From PALSA-505 sp963699015 (GTDB lineage: Bacteria; Actinomycetota; Actinomycetes; Streptosporangiales; Streptosporangiaceae): a stretch of DNA of 64,000 nt. Below, in pieces: positions 1 to 8,037 of this stretch. The position numbers and the translations under genes are program-made. Under the pieces are notes generated by a model. That model was not told where the DNA came from. It saw only the letters and a list, made by a program, of their open reading frames with translations, and searched no databases. The first letter of the stretch is position 1. Each line of letters begins with the position of its first letter. Where the stretch lies: NCBI GenBank assembly GCA_963699015.1, contig CAVOSX010000005.1:1-64000 (forward strand), in the 5' to 3' direction.

Positions 1-2
1 GG

Positions 3-1013
3 CACGGTGCGCCGCAACTCGTCCGCTACTTCGACCAGGAGAAGGGCATCGAAGTGGCCGCCGTGGAACGTTGGGTGGACAACGTCACCCTGAACCACGT
101 GGACGACATCGCGACGTCCCAGCCCATGCTTGACGCCCTGAGGTCCGTCCTCGTGAGCAGCTGGCAACTTTTGCGGGAAGCGACCGACGGTCCAGCATCC
201 CTGCCCAGCCTGCGCGACCAGATACCGGCAGCCCTACGAGAGCACCTGCCACGCGAGCCATCGCCGCGTTACGCGGAGGCGGGGCGGGCGCCGGCCGCAA
301 CGGCAATGTCCAGCCCGGAGGCATTCGCCGCTGTTGAGCGTCTACTGGGAGCGACTGCGTTCTCCGACCTGACGCGTCGCGCCCTGTTGCAGGTGCTTCG
401 GAACAACCTCGACAGCCGGGACTACCGCAATCTGGCCGAGCTGTTCGGCCTAGGGAAGGAGGACCAGTCGGTATTCCCATCGACGCCAGCCTGGATTGGC
501 ATCACTCGCGTTCGGGAGGGACAGCTCACTGTCGTTCTCGACCATGTTGTGTTCTTCCAGCGCGAGGCACTGCGTAGTACCTACAAGGTTCTTTTCGCTA
601 TCGCTGCCAAGGACGTTCAGGTGCAGTTCTGGAAGCCGATGCCCGCAATGGGCATTGGTTTCACGATCCAGGGGCGCAACGACAAAACCTACCGGGTGTA
701 TCTGGACCCGCCGCGAGGCGTGAATCTCACCGAGGTCAGTGCGGCCGCCGAACAGCCCGGTGTCAACGAAGTGCTCGATCAGGTGGCGGATCTGTCCGGG
801 CTCACGCCGTTGTCCGGTGAGCTCGTGGCCGGTGTCGGTGAAGCGTTCTCGCTGGTCCGTATCCGCCGCATCGCTAGACAACACCAACTGATTTGGCAGA
901 GCCTTTTCGCCAAGCTCGCCAGCGGGCAATCCGCGCCGTTCAGCCAGCCGAGCCCAGCACCGTCCGCGCGCACCTCTACGGCCCCTCCCCAGCGTGCAAC
1001 CCGATCACAATGA
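3..1013 (+). CDS. Hypothetical protein, C-terminal part, cut by window edge
   Basis: The frame is open from the first bases of the window, so the start may lie outside it; a GTG at 54 would give 319 residues. I do not recognise a family. The N-terminal third looks helical. A region with alternating hydrophobic and aromatic residues follows (around VVLDHVVFFQREALRS and FTIQGRNDKTYRVYLDPP), suggesting a beta-rich domain. The last 25 residues are Pro/Ser/Thr-rich. No signal peptide or membrane segment is visible. It ends just before the insertion sequence remnant, so its C-terminus could have been altered by that insertion. The position next to a tRNA 3' end suggests accessory DNA, but no function can be inferred. 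Confidence 0.55.
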   Translation, partial: HGAPQLVRYFDQEKGIEVAAVERWVDNVTLNHVDDIATSQPMLDALRSVLVSSWQLLREATDGPASLPSLRDQIPAALREHLPREPSPRYAEAGRAPAATAMSSPEAFAAVERLLGATAFSDLTRRALLQVLRNNLDSRDYRNLAELFGLGKEDQSVFPSTPAWIGITRVREGQLTVVLDHVVFFQREALRSTYKVLFAIAAKDVQVQFWKPMPAMGIGFTIQGRNDKTYRVYLDPPRGVNLTEVSAAAEQPGVNEVLDQVADLSGLTPLSGELVAGVGEAFSLVRIRRIARQHQLIWQSLFAKLASGQSAPFSQPSPAPSARTSTAPPQRATRSQ

Positions 1014-1019
1014 GGTCAG

Positions 1020-1880
1020 AGTCGGCCAAGCCCATGCCACCGGGGCAGGCCGCCCAGCCCCGGACGGCATCGCAACCCTGGACCGCGTCCGGCCCCGAAG
1101 GATGCGGTCACTGGCAGGCTGACTTCACCCACTACCCGCTGGCTGATGACACCGGCACGGAGATCCTCAGCTGGCTGGATGACCATTCCCGGTATGCGCT
1201 GCGGGTGACCGCGCACCGGCGGGTAACCGGCCCTATCGTGGTCACCGAGTTCCGCGCCGCCGCAGCCCAGCACGGCATCCCCGCGTCCACGCTGACCGGC
1301 AACGGGCTGGTCTTCACGACGAGATTCGCCGGCGGCCGGGGCGGTCGCAACGGCTTCGAAGCACGAGCTGCGCCACCTGGGCATCACCCAGAAGAACGGC
1401 AGGCCCAGCCACCCGCAGACCCAGGGCAAGGTCGAGCGCTTCCGGCAGACCCTGAAGCACTGGCTGGCCGCCCAGCCCCAGCCCGCCGGCCTCGCCAGGC
1501 TGCAGGCCCTGCTCGATACCTTCACCACCGACTACAACCCCCAGCGGCCGCACCGCTCGCTGCCCCGCCGCGCCACCCCGGCGACCGTCTACCACTCCTG
1601 CCCGAAGACTCCCCCCGCACCGGCCGCGACCACGACACCCACGACCGCGTCCGCCGCGACCGCATCGACGACGCCGGCAAGGTCACCCTGCGCCCCGCCG
1701 GCCGGCTGCACCACATCGGCATCGGCCGCACCCACGCCCGGACCCGCGTCCTCCTGCTCATCCAGGACCTGCACATCCGCGTCATCCACGCCGCCACCGG
1801 CGAACTGCTCCGCGAACTCACCCTCGACCCGACCAGGGACTACCAGCCCACCGGACGGCCAAGGGCCAGCCCCAGGAAAC
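1020..1880 (+). pseudogene. IS481-family DDE transposase, frameshifted and missing a catalytic Asp
   Basis: An integrase core is recognisable from WQADFTHY-like residues (first catalytic Asp) through SWLDDHSRYAL. The second catalytic motif, normally TDNG, reads TGNG: codon 1298-1300 is GGC instead of an Asp codon. Right after the GRNGFE motif one extra base at about 1361 shifts the frame. The third-acid region (GKVERF, QRPHRSLPRRATP) continues in the shifted frame. The original frame returns near 1615 for the C-terminal block (RDRIDDAGKVTLRPAG, RELTLDPTRDYQPTG). The N-terminal helix-turn-helix region is absent. Two frameshifts, a lost Asp and N-terminal loss make it non-functional. Confidence 0.85.
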
Positions 1881-1885
1881 CGAAA

Positions 1886-1912
1886 ACCCCGACCCTGACG
1901 AGGGTTCGGGGT
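1886..1912. terminator. GC-rich hairpin between IS remnant and tRNA-Arg
   Basis: ACCCCGACCCT (1886-1896) and AGGGTTCGGGGT (1901-1912) form a near-perfect stem with a GACG loop and one bulged base. It lies 30 bases past the tRNA-Arg 3' end in the tRNA direction and could end that transcript. It has no clear U-run and may simply belong to the IS terminus. Confidence 0.4.
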
Positions 1913-1941
1913 GTTCTCGATGTCTCGAGACATCACATGGG

Positions 1942-2014
1942 CGCGCTCGGAGGGATTCGAACCCCCAGCCTTCTGATCCGTAGTCAGATGCTCTATCCGT
2001 TGAGCTACGAGCGC
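1942..2014 (-). tRNA. tRNA-Arg (anticodon ACG)
   Basis: The 73-nt cloverleaf folds completely: acceptor GCGCTCG/CGAGCGC, D arm GCTC/GAGC, anticodon stem TCTGA/TCAGA with loop CTACGGA (anticodon ACG), 5-nt variable region, and T arm GGGGG/CCCTC around TTCGAAT. The discriminator is G and CCA is not encoded. Its 3' end faces the insertion-sequence remnant, a common arrangement for integration next to a tRNA. Confidence 0.95.
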
Positions 2015-2120
2015 CGACGTTGGGACAGTCTAAGGCATCGCGAGCGTCCGGAACTTGCGTCCGCGCGCGCCTGGGGCGTTCGCGCCATGACCGGCCGGGC
2101 GCGCCCTTGCGGATGGTACG

Positions 2121-3287
2121 TCAGCGGAACCGCCGGAAGAACTCGCGCACGTCGCCTACCAGCAGATCTGGTACTTCCATGGCGGCGAAGTGGCCGCCGC
2201 GGTCGAACTCGGTCCAGTGCACGATGTTGTTGGTCGGCTCGGCGAAGCGCCGGATGGCCGGGGCGATCTCCCTGGGGAAGACGGCCACGCCGGTGGGTGC
2301 GGTCGAGAGGGCCGGCTGGCCGCGTGCGCCGGATCGCGCTGCCTCGTAATACAGCCGGGCCGAGGAGCCGGCCGTCGCCGTCAGCCAGTACAGGGTGACG
2401 TTGGTCAGCAGCTGGTCACGATCGACCGCCTCGTCCGGGAGGCCGTTATCGGTCCATTCCCCGAACTTCTCCGTGATCCACGCTAGCTGGCCCGCGGGCG
2501 AGTCGGTGAGCCCGTAGGAGATGGTCTGCGGACGGGTGGACTGGATCCACCCGTAACCGCTACCGGTTGCCCGGAAGCGCTCCGCGGCCGCGACGCGCGC
2601 CTGCTCCACCTCGGTAAGGTCGCCCGCGTCCGGCGGCACCCTGGTGACCAGCATGTTGAGGTGAACGCCGGTCACGTGCTCGGGTACCAGCACGCCCAGT
2701 TCCCGGGAGATCGAGGATCCCCAGTCGCCGCCCTGCGCGCCGTAGCGCGGGTAGCCGAGACGCCGCATCAGCTCATCCCACGCCCGCGCGATCCGGCGGA
2801 CGTTCCATCCCGTGTCCCGCGTCGGCCCAGAGAACCCGTAGCCGGGAATCGAGGGGACCACCAGGTGGAACGCGTCGGCGGGGTCGCCGCCGTGCGCCGC
2901 CGGGTCGGTCAGCGGGCCGATGATGTTCACGAACTCCACCATCGATCCGGGCCAGCCGTGGGTAATGACCAGCGGCAGCGCGCCGGGCTCCGGCGAGCGC
3001 ACGTGCAGGAAATGGATGTTCTGCTCGTCGATGATCGTGGTGAAACCAGGAAACTCGTTCAGCCTGCGCTCCTGGGCGCGCCAGTCGAAGCCGGTCTGCC
3101 AGTATCCCGCCAGCTCACGCACGTACTCCACCGGGATGCCGTAGTCCCAGCCCACGCCGGGCAGCTGATCGGGCCAGCGGGTCCGGGCGAGCCGCGCGCT
3201 CAGATCGTCCAGGTCGGCATGCGGGATATCGATACGGAACGGCCAGATGCCGGCCTGTCCGGAATCGGCGATGTCGTCCATGCGCAA
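2121..3287 (-). CDS. Epoxide hydrolase, microsomal (EHN) type
   Basis: This 388-residue alpha/beta hydrolase has the N-terminal epoxide-hydrolase (EHN) domain over roughly residues 12-120. The oxyanion loop is HGWPG (110-114), and GGDWG (186-190) carries the likely nucleophile Asp188. A C-terminal GGH (His near 366) would activate water. Such enzymes open epoxides to diols in the cytoplasm. Two starts are possible: TTG at 3287 or ATG at 3281. AAGGAGG lies near 3305, somewhat far from either. The gene begins 24 bases after the carboxymuconolactone-decarboxylase-like gene on the same strand, so the two are probably co-transcribed. The physiological substrate is unknown. Confidence 0.9.
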   Translation of the reverse strand: MRMDDIADSGQAGIWPFRIDIPHADLDDLSARLARTRWPDQLPGVGWDYGIPVEYVRELAGYWQTGFDWRAQERRLNEFPGFTTIIDEQNIHFLHVRSPEPGALPLVITHGWPGSMVEFVNIIGPLTDPAAHGGDPADAFHLVVPSIPGYGFSGPTRDTGWNVRRIARAWDELMRRLGYPRYGAQGGDWGSSISRELGVLVPEHVTGVHLNMLVTRVPPDAGDLTEVEQARVAAAERFRATGSGYGWIQSTRPQTISYGLTDSPAGQLAWITEKFGEWTDNGLPDEAVDRDQLLTNVTLYWLTATAGSSARLYYEAARSGARGQPALSTAPTGVAVFPREIAPAIRRFAEPTNNIVHWTEFDRGGHFAAMEVPDLLVGDVREFFRRFR

Positions 3288-3311
3288 CGGGCCGGGTGCC
3301 CGTCCTCCTTC

Positions 3312-3887
3312 TTAGGCGTCGTCCCACGTGGCCGGGACACCGGGCGGCAGCGGCACCTCAAACGCGTTCAGCAGGAACGATATGAGCGTGTAGTAGCCGC
3401 ACAGCGAGACCAGCTCGACCAGGCCGGCGTCCCCCAGAAGCCGCTGGGCGGCAGCGTAGGAGTCCTGCCCGACCCGGCCGGTCTGGCTGAGTTCGCGGGC
3501 GAGCACGTAGACCGTCCGCTCGTCCTCGGCCTGGAACGGAGGATCCTGGCCGGCGGCGATGGCGTCCACCACCGGGTCGGGCACGCCGTGCCTGCGGGCC
3601 ATCCGCGCGTGCGCCCACCACTCGAACTCGGCCTTCCAGCGGGCGCCCACGGTGAGGATGGCCACCTCGGTCAGCCTGCGCTCCAGCGACGTGTCGAACC
3701 GCAGCACCTTGCCCAGCGAGGCGAGGCGCTGGCCGACATCCGGCGCGTGCACGAACGCGTTGAACGGGCCTGCCAGCTCGCCCCGGTCGTTGATCAGCAG
3801 GTCGCCGCGCGAGCCGACCACGGTGTCCCACACCTGCTGGCCGTCGGGATCCAGATCGTCGCGGCGGAGGTAAGGAAGCCGGCTCAC
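3312..3887 (-). CDS. Carboxymuconolactone decarboxylase / AhpD-like family protein
   Basis: The protein is 191 residues from the GTG at 3887; the frame stays open to a GTG at 3995. The family core is visible around residues 75-115 (LTEVAILTVGARWKAEF, then WWAHARMARRHG), where helices surround a metal or thiol site in relatives. The classic CxxC of AhpD is absent. Members act in aromatic-acid catabolism or peroxide defence, but homology alone does not fix the reaction. It is the first gene of a two-gene unit with the epoxide hydrolase, and its upstream region is divergent from the DGPF protein gene. Confidence 0.75.
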   Translation of the reverse strand: MSRLPYLRRDDLDPDGQQVWDTVVGSRGDLLINDRGELAGPFNAFVHAPDVGQRLASLGKVLRFDTSLERRLTEVAILTVGARWKAEFEWWAHARMARRHGVPDPVVDAIAAGQDPPFQAEDERTVYVLARELSQTGRVGQDSYAAAQRLLGDAGLVELVSLCGYYTLISFLLNAFEVPLPPGVPATWDDA

Positions 3888-4051
3888 GGCAAAAGACAAT
3901 AGTGCGTCCGGAATTTCCGGGAATCTTGCCTCGGGATGTCGATCCTGAGCCGTGCCGTTCGACGACCGGGCAACAGCGGGGCGGGTGACGATCACCAGCC
4001 CCGGGCCATCCGGCCGCCGGCCTGGCGGCCGGCAGCAGAAGGGACAAGACC

Positions 4052-4387
4052 ATGCGATACCTCGGATACACCCTGGGCGATCCTTCGGTGCCGATTCCGC
4101 CGCCGAGCCCGGAGTTCGCGGCGAAGATGGGCGACTTCGTCGAGGAGGCGACCAAGGCCGGGATCCTGGTCGCCACCGGCGGCCTGGGCCCGGTCGATGA
4201 GGCCGTCAAGGTGTCGCTCAAGGACGGCAAGTTCACCGTGCTTGACGGGCCGTTCACCGAGGCCAAGGAGCTGATCGGCGGCTGGGCGCTGATGGAGACC
4301 CGGGACCGCCAGGAGGCCATCGAGTGGACCAAGCGGTTCCTCGCCCTGGTGGGCGAAGGCGAGAGCACGATCCGGCCGGTCTACTGA
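4052..4387 (+). CDS. YCII-related DGPF-domain protein
   Basis: The 111-residue protein carries the signature LDGPFTEAKELIGGW near residues 64-78 that defines the DGPF group of the YCII fold. AGAAGGGA lies about 10 bases before the ATG. DGPF genes are repeatedly found beside ECF42-type sigma factors, and here one follows 145 bases downstream on the same strand. They are thought to be targets or partners of those sigma factors; their biochemical role is not established. The family likeness is very secure, the function unknown. Confidence 0.9.
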   Translation: MRYLGYTLGDPSVPIPPPSPEFAAKMGDFVEEATKAGILVATGGLGPVDEAVKVSLKDGKFTVLDGPFTEAKELIGGWALMETRDRQEAIEWTKRFLALVGEGESTIRPVY

Positions 4388-4532
4388 CCGTGATCGCCGC
4401 GGCGGGCCCGGCGCGGTGCCCGCCGTTGCCGTCCCGGAGCAGCAGAACGCAGCCGGGTGGTGCTGGAGCCGCGGACCCAGCACCACCCCGGTGACGCCGG
4501 CGAGGCGAGCGACTTGCCCGGCGCGCCGCCGG

Positions 4533-5837
4533 ATGGTGTCATCGGTTGTCGTGACGGCTTCGCAGACTCACGCGGCGATCGAGGCTGTCGTCCGGATGGA
4601 GTGGGCGCGGCTCATCGCCGGGCTCGCCAGGTACACCGGTGACGTCGGGCTGGCCGAGGAACTCGCCCAGGACGCGGTGGTCGCCGCGCTGGAGCAATGG
4701 CCGCAATCCGGAGTTCCTGGCAACGCGGGTGCCTGGCTGATGACCGTGGCCAAGCGCCGGGCCGTCGACCTGTTCCGCCGGAACCGGGAACTGCACCGCA
4801 GGTACGCCCAGATGGCCCGCGCGCTGGAAGACGGGCAGGACAGCCTCACCCCTGACCTCGACGCGGCCGCCGGTGACCAGATAGACGACGACCTGCTGCG
4901 GCTGATATTCACCGCCTGCCACCCGGTCCTCCCGGTGCAGGCCAGGGTCGCACTGACGCTGCGGCTGGTCGGCGGGCTGACTACCGCCGAGATCGCGCGC
5001 GCCTATCTTGCGCCGGAGCCGACGATCGCGCAGCGGATCGTGCGGGCTAAGAAAACGCTGGCCAGCGCGCAGGTCCGGTTCGAGGTGCCGGGCCGCGAAG
5101 AGCAGCCAGGCCGTCTTTCTTCCGTGCTGGAGGTCATCTACCTCATCTTCAACGAGGGCTACTCGGCCACCGCCGGCGACGACTGGATGCGCCCGGCGCT
5201 GTGCGAGGACGCGGTCCGCCTGGGCCGCATCCTGGCCCAGCTCGCCCCCGGGGAACCCGAAGTGCACGGGCTGGCCGCCCTGATGGAGATCCAGGCGTCG
5301 CGGATGCGGGCCCGCGCCGGGCCCTCGGGGGAGCCGATCCTGCTGCTGGACCAGGACCGGCGCCGCTGGGACCGGCTGTTGATCAACCGCGGGCTGGCTG
5401 CCCTGGCCCGGGCGGAGGAGCTGGGCGGCACGCGCGGGCCCTACGCGCTGCAGGCCGCCATCGCCGCCTGCCATGCCCGGGCGTTCCGCCAGGAAGACAC
5501 CGACTGGGCCCGCATCACCAGCCTGTACGCGATCCTGGCCGAGGTGCAGCCCTCGCCGGTGATCGAGCTGAACCGCGCGGTCGCGGTGTCGATGGCCTAC
5601 GGGCCCCAGGCCGGCCTCGACCTGCTGGACCAGCTCGCCGCCGAGCCCTCGCTGCGCCGCTATCACCTGCTGCCCAGCGTCCGCGGCGACCTGCTGATGA
5701 AGCTGGGCCGCGCGGGCGAGGCGCGGGCCGAATTCGAGCGTGCGGCTACCATGACCCGCAACGCGCCCGAGCGGGAGCTGTCCGCGCAGCGGGCCCGGAC
5801 GGCCGCGGCTCAGGCGACCAGGGAGGGCCTGCAGTGA
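4533..5837 (+). CDS. ECF42-type RNA polymerase sigma factor with long C-terminal extension
   Basis: From the ATG at 4533 the product is 434 residues (a GTG at 4551 is a plausible alternative). The sigma-2 region covers roughly residues 12-85 (LAEELAQDAVVAALEQWP; VAKRRAVDLFRRNREL). Sigma-4 lies near 115-170 (LTTAEIARAYLAPEPTIAQR). A DUF6596 segment starts at VIYLIFNEGYSA, followed by a TPR-like helical tail up to the end. This architecture, plus the upstream DGPF gene, matches the ECF42 group, in which the extension is proposed to replace an anti-sigma factor. Its stop overlaps the start of the acetyltransferase (GTGA), so the downstream genes are probably translated with it. Confidence 0.92.
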   Translation: MVSSVVVTASQTHAAIEAVVRMEWARLIAGLARYTGDVGLAEELAQDAVVAALEQWPQSGVPGNAGAWLMTVAKRRAVDLFRRNRELHRRYAQMARALEDGQDSLTPDLDAAAGDQIDDDLLRLIFTACHPVLPVQARVALTLRLVGGLTTAEIARAYLAPEPTIAQRIVRAKKTLASAQVRFEVPGREEQPGRLSSVLEVIYLIFNEGYSATAGDDWMRPALCEDAVRLGRILAQLAPGEPEVHGLAALMEIQASRMRARAGPSGEPILLLDQDRRRWDRLLINRGLAALARAEELGGTRGPYALQAAIAACHARAFRQEDTDWARITSLYAILAEVQPSPVIELNRAVAVSMAYGPQAGLDLLDQLAAEPSLRRYHLLPSVRGDLLMKLGRAGEARAEFERAATMTRNAPERELSAQRARTAAAQATREGLQ

Positions 5838-6337
5838 CCCTGCGGATGCGGATCGCCGCGATGACGCCGGCCTACGCCCGCGACATCGTTACCTGGCACT
5901 ATGACCCGCCTTACGACTGCTACGACATGATCGCCGTCGATCCGGCGTACCTGGCCGAGCCGGCCGCGGGATTCTTCGCGCTCGTCGACCCGGACGGGCT
6001 GATCGGCTTCCGGTCCTTCGGCGCCGACGGCCAGGTGCCCGGCGGCCAGTACGACGCGTCCGCGCTCGATACCGGCGGCGGCCTGCGCCCCGGGCTCACC
6101 GGCAAGGGACTGGGCCAGGAGGCCTTCAGGACCGGGCTGGAATACGGGCGGCGCCGGCTCGCCCCGGTGGCGTTCCGGGTCACCATCGCCAGCTTCAACC
6201 TCCGGGCGCAGCGGGTGGTCGGATCGCTCGGCTTCCGCGCCGCCGGCAGCTTCCTGGCGCTGGCCGGCGGCCGGAGCTACGAGATGCTGGTCCGGCCCGA
6301 GCGGCGGCCCGCGGCGGCCCACGAGGACCGGACATGA
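5834..6337 (+). CDS. GNAT-family N-acetyltransferase
   Basis: This 167-residue protein starts at a GTG that overlaps the sigma-factor stop, with GGGAGG 7-13 bases upstream. The acetyl-CoA-binding motif region is visible near residues 85-105 (GLRPGLTGKGLGQEAF, a GxGxG-like loop), followed by the usual ASFNLRAQRVVGSLGF segment. The likely reaction is transfer of acetyl from acetyl-CoA to an amine; the substrate cannot be predicted. ATGA overlap with the next gene supports one operon. Confidence 0.85.
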   Translation: MTLRMRIAAMTPAYARDIVTWHYDPPYDCYDMIAVDPAYLAEPAAGFFALVDPDGLIGFRSFGADGQVPGGQYDASALDTGGGLRPGLTGKGLGQEAFRTGLEYGRRRLAPVAFRVTIASFNLRAQRVVGSLGFRAAGSFLALAGGRSYEMLVRPERRPAAAHEDRT

Positions 6338-6786
6338 CGCGAACCCTGCTCTGGCGCGGCCTCGACGCGCCCCGGATGGAGATCGTGCACGCCGAGAGCC
6401 TGGACCGTGCGCACGGGACGCAGATCGGCGTGGCGTACGAGCTGCGCTGGCGGCTCGACGGCCCGGTCCTCGACCTCCAGCTGGACGACGGCCCCGCGGT
6501 CCGCGTCGAGCTCGGCGACGCGGACTTCTTCGACCTGAACCACTCGGCTTTCTTCAATTCGCTGCCCGTCGCGCGTGACCGGCTGCTGGAACCTGGTCCG
6601 GCCCGGGAGTACACGATGCGCTTCGTCCGCGTCCCCGAGCTGATCGCCGAGCGATCGCGGCAGCGGTACGAGCCGCTCGGGAACCGGACGGTGCGCTACC
6701 GCTCGGCCGGCTTCGAGGCCGACATCAGCTTTGACGCTGACGGCTTCGTGACCGTCTATCAGGACTATCTCGAACGGGTGGGGTGA
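6334..6786 (+). CDS. Putative glycolipid-binding domain protein (DUF1089 family)
   Basis: The 150-residue protein begins at an ATG overlapping the previous stop (ATGA). It contains features of the DUF1089 / putative glycolipid-binding family: RWRLDGPVLDLQLDD, a central FNSLPVARDRLLEPG, and the terminal RYRSAGFEADISFDADGFV. There is no signal peptide, so it is cytoplasmic. The glycolipid role is only a family label, originally from structural similarity to lipoprotein-like folds. It sits between an acetyltransferase and a BKACE enzyme in a sigma-factor-led operon. Confidence 0.75.
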   Translation: MTRTLLWRGLDAPRMEIVHAESLDRAHGTQIGVAYELRWRLDGPVLDLQLDDGPAVRVELGDADFFDLNHSAFFNSLPVARDRLLEPGPAREYTMRFVRVPELIAERSRQRYEPLGNRTVRYRSAGFEADISFDADGFVTVYQDYLERVG

Positions 6787-6789
6787 GGG

Positions 6790-7548
6790 ATGCTGATCAA
6801 GGCCTGCCTGAACGGCGGCACCACCCGGCAGCAGCACCCGTCGGTGCCGCGCACGCCGGGCGAGCTCGCGGCGGATGCGCACGAGGCGGTCCGCGCCGGA
6901 GCGGGGGCCATCCACGTGCACCCGCGCGATGCCTCCGGCGGCGAGACCCTCGAGCCGGTCCCGGTCCTGGCAGCCGTCCGGGCCATCCGGTCCGCGGTTC
7001 CGCAGGTCCCGGTGGGCGTCACGACCGGGATCTGGGCGGTGGGCGGCGATCCGGCGCGCAGGCTGGAACTCGTATCCGGCTGGACCGGCGGCGACCGCCC
7101 CGACTTCGCCTCGGTCAACCTGTCCGAGCCGGGCGCCGACCCGCTGGCCGCGGTCCTGGCCGGGCTCGGGATCGCGGTCGAGGCCGGGGTCTGGACGGCC
7201 GAAGACGCCGAGCGGCTGGCCGCGAGCTCGTTCGGGCCCGACGTGATCCGGATCCTGATCGAGCCGCGGGACGACTCGCCCGAGGCCGCGGTGGCCACCG
7301 CCGCGCAGGCGGAAGGGACCCTGGCCCGGCACGGCCTGCACGCACCGCGGGTCCATCACGGGTACGGGATCGCGACCTGGCAGGTCATCAGGGCCGCCCT
7401 GCTGATGGGCCGGGACATCCGGGTCGGGCTCGAAGACACTGTCGTGCTGCCGGACGGCACAACCGCGACCGGCAACGCCGAGCTGGTCGCCGCCGCCGCC
7501 CGCCTCGTGGCCGAGGCCGGGCCCGGGTTCTCAGCGCCCGGGTCCTGA
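6790..7548 (+). CDS. BKACE-family (3-keto-5-aminohexanoate cleavage enzyme-like) protein
   Basis: This 252-residue TIM-barrel protein shows the family hallmarks: KACLNGG at the N-terminus, AIHVHPRD near residue 45 (metal-binding histidines), and GLEDTVVLPDG near residue 215. BKACE enzymes condense a beta-keto acid with acetyl-CoA and release acetoacetate plus a CoA ester, using a divalent metal. The beta-keto substrate cannot be told from sequence. It begins 3 bases after the previous stop and is the last gene of the operon that starts with the DGPF and ECF42 genes. Confidence 0.88.
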   Translation: MLIKACLNGGTTRQQHPSVPRTPGELAADAHEAVRAGAGAIHVHPRDASGGETLEPVPVLAAVRAIRSAVPQVPVGVTTGIWAVGGDPARRLELVSGWTGGDRPDFASVNLSEPGADPLAAVLAGLGIAVEAGVWTAEDAERLAASSFGPDVIRILIEPRDDSPEAAVATAAQAEGTLARHGLHAPRVHHGYGIATWQVIRAALLMGRDIRVGLEDTVVLPDGTTATGNAELVAAAARLVAEAGPGFSAPGS

Positions 7549-7631
7549 TCCCCGGCGGACGCCGGCCGCCCGCGGCACGCCGGCCCCTGCACGTTCGGAA
7601 GAAATCGACCGCTCAGTCAGACCCAGCCGCC

Positions 7632-7931
7632 TCAGCCGTAGAGCGCGAACAGGCAGCCGTCCCAGTACGCTTCCACCCGCGGGTGGCGCCTTCCCCTCAG
7701 CCCGATCTCCAGAGTCTGCGGCGCGGCGGCGGCGGGAGCACGGAACCACAGTTCCAGTTCTGCCGTCGGAACGCGGCCGAAGCCGGACACGCCGCGAGGT
7801 GCCCGGGTTGTCGCGTGCATAAACGACGGTGTTCCGGCACAGCACATCCGCGGCCGCGCGGCCCACACCCACAGCCGTCCGCCGCGGGCACCGACAAACG
7901 CCGCAGCTTCGGGGCTTACGTCCACCCGCAT
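7632..7931 (-). CDS. Small conserved-looking protein with adjacent cysteines, unknown function
   Basis: The product is 99 residues from the ATG at 7931. It starts RVDVSPEAAAFV and ends RRHPRVEAYWDGCLFALYG, with a central PRMCCAGTPSFMH segment holding two neighbouring cysteines. The opening resembles the start of HesB/IscA-like folds, but the typical cysteine pattern is not there, so I do not assign that function. It runs convergent to the BKACE gene and divergent from the amine oxidase. Codon use looks normal for a real gene. Confidence 0.6.
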   Translation of the reverse strand: MRVDVSPEAAAFVGARGGRLWVWAARPRMCCAGTPSFMHATTRAPRGVSGFGRVPTAELELWFRAPAAAAPQTLEIGLRGRRHPRVEAYWDGCLFALYG

Positions 7932-8037
7932 GACATCACAGTAACGCTGCCCCGGCACCCCGGGCCGCTGTCCTTGCCCGCCTCCTGCGGCCGGGCTAGC
8001 GTGTGCCGAGGCGCCGCGAACAGACAGGGGGGCCGGC

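Larger units (their letters stand above)
1016..1935 (+). mobile_element. Decayed IS481-type insertion sequence next to tRNA-Arg
   Basis: This segment holds the broken transposase gene and a 16-bp perfect palindrome, GATGTCTCGAGACATC (1919-1934), of the kind seen at ends of actinobacterial IS481 elements. The palindrome stops 8 bases from the tRNA-Arg 3' end. The left boundary is not defined; no matching inverted repeat or target duplication is visible. The element appears dead. Confidence 0.6.
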
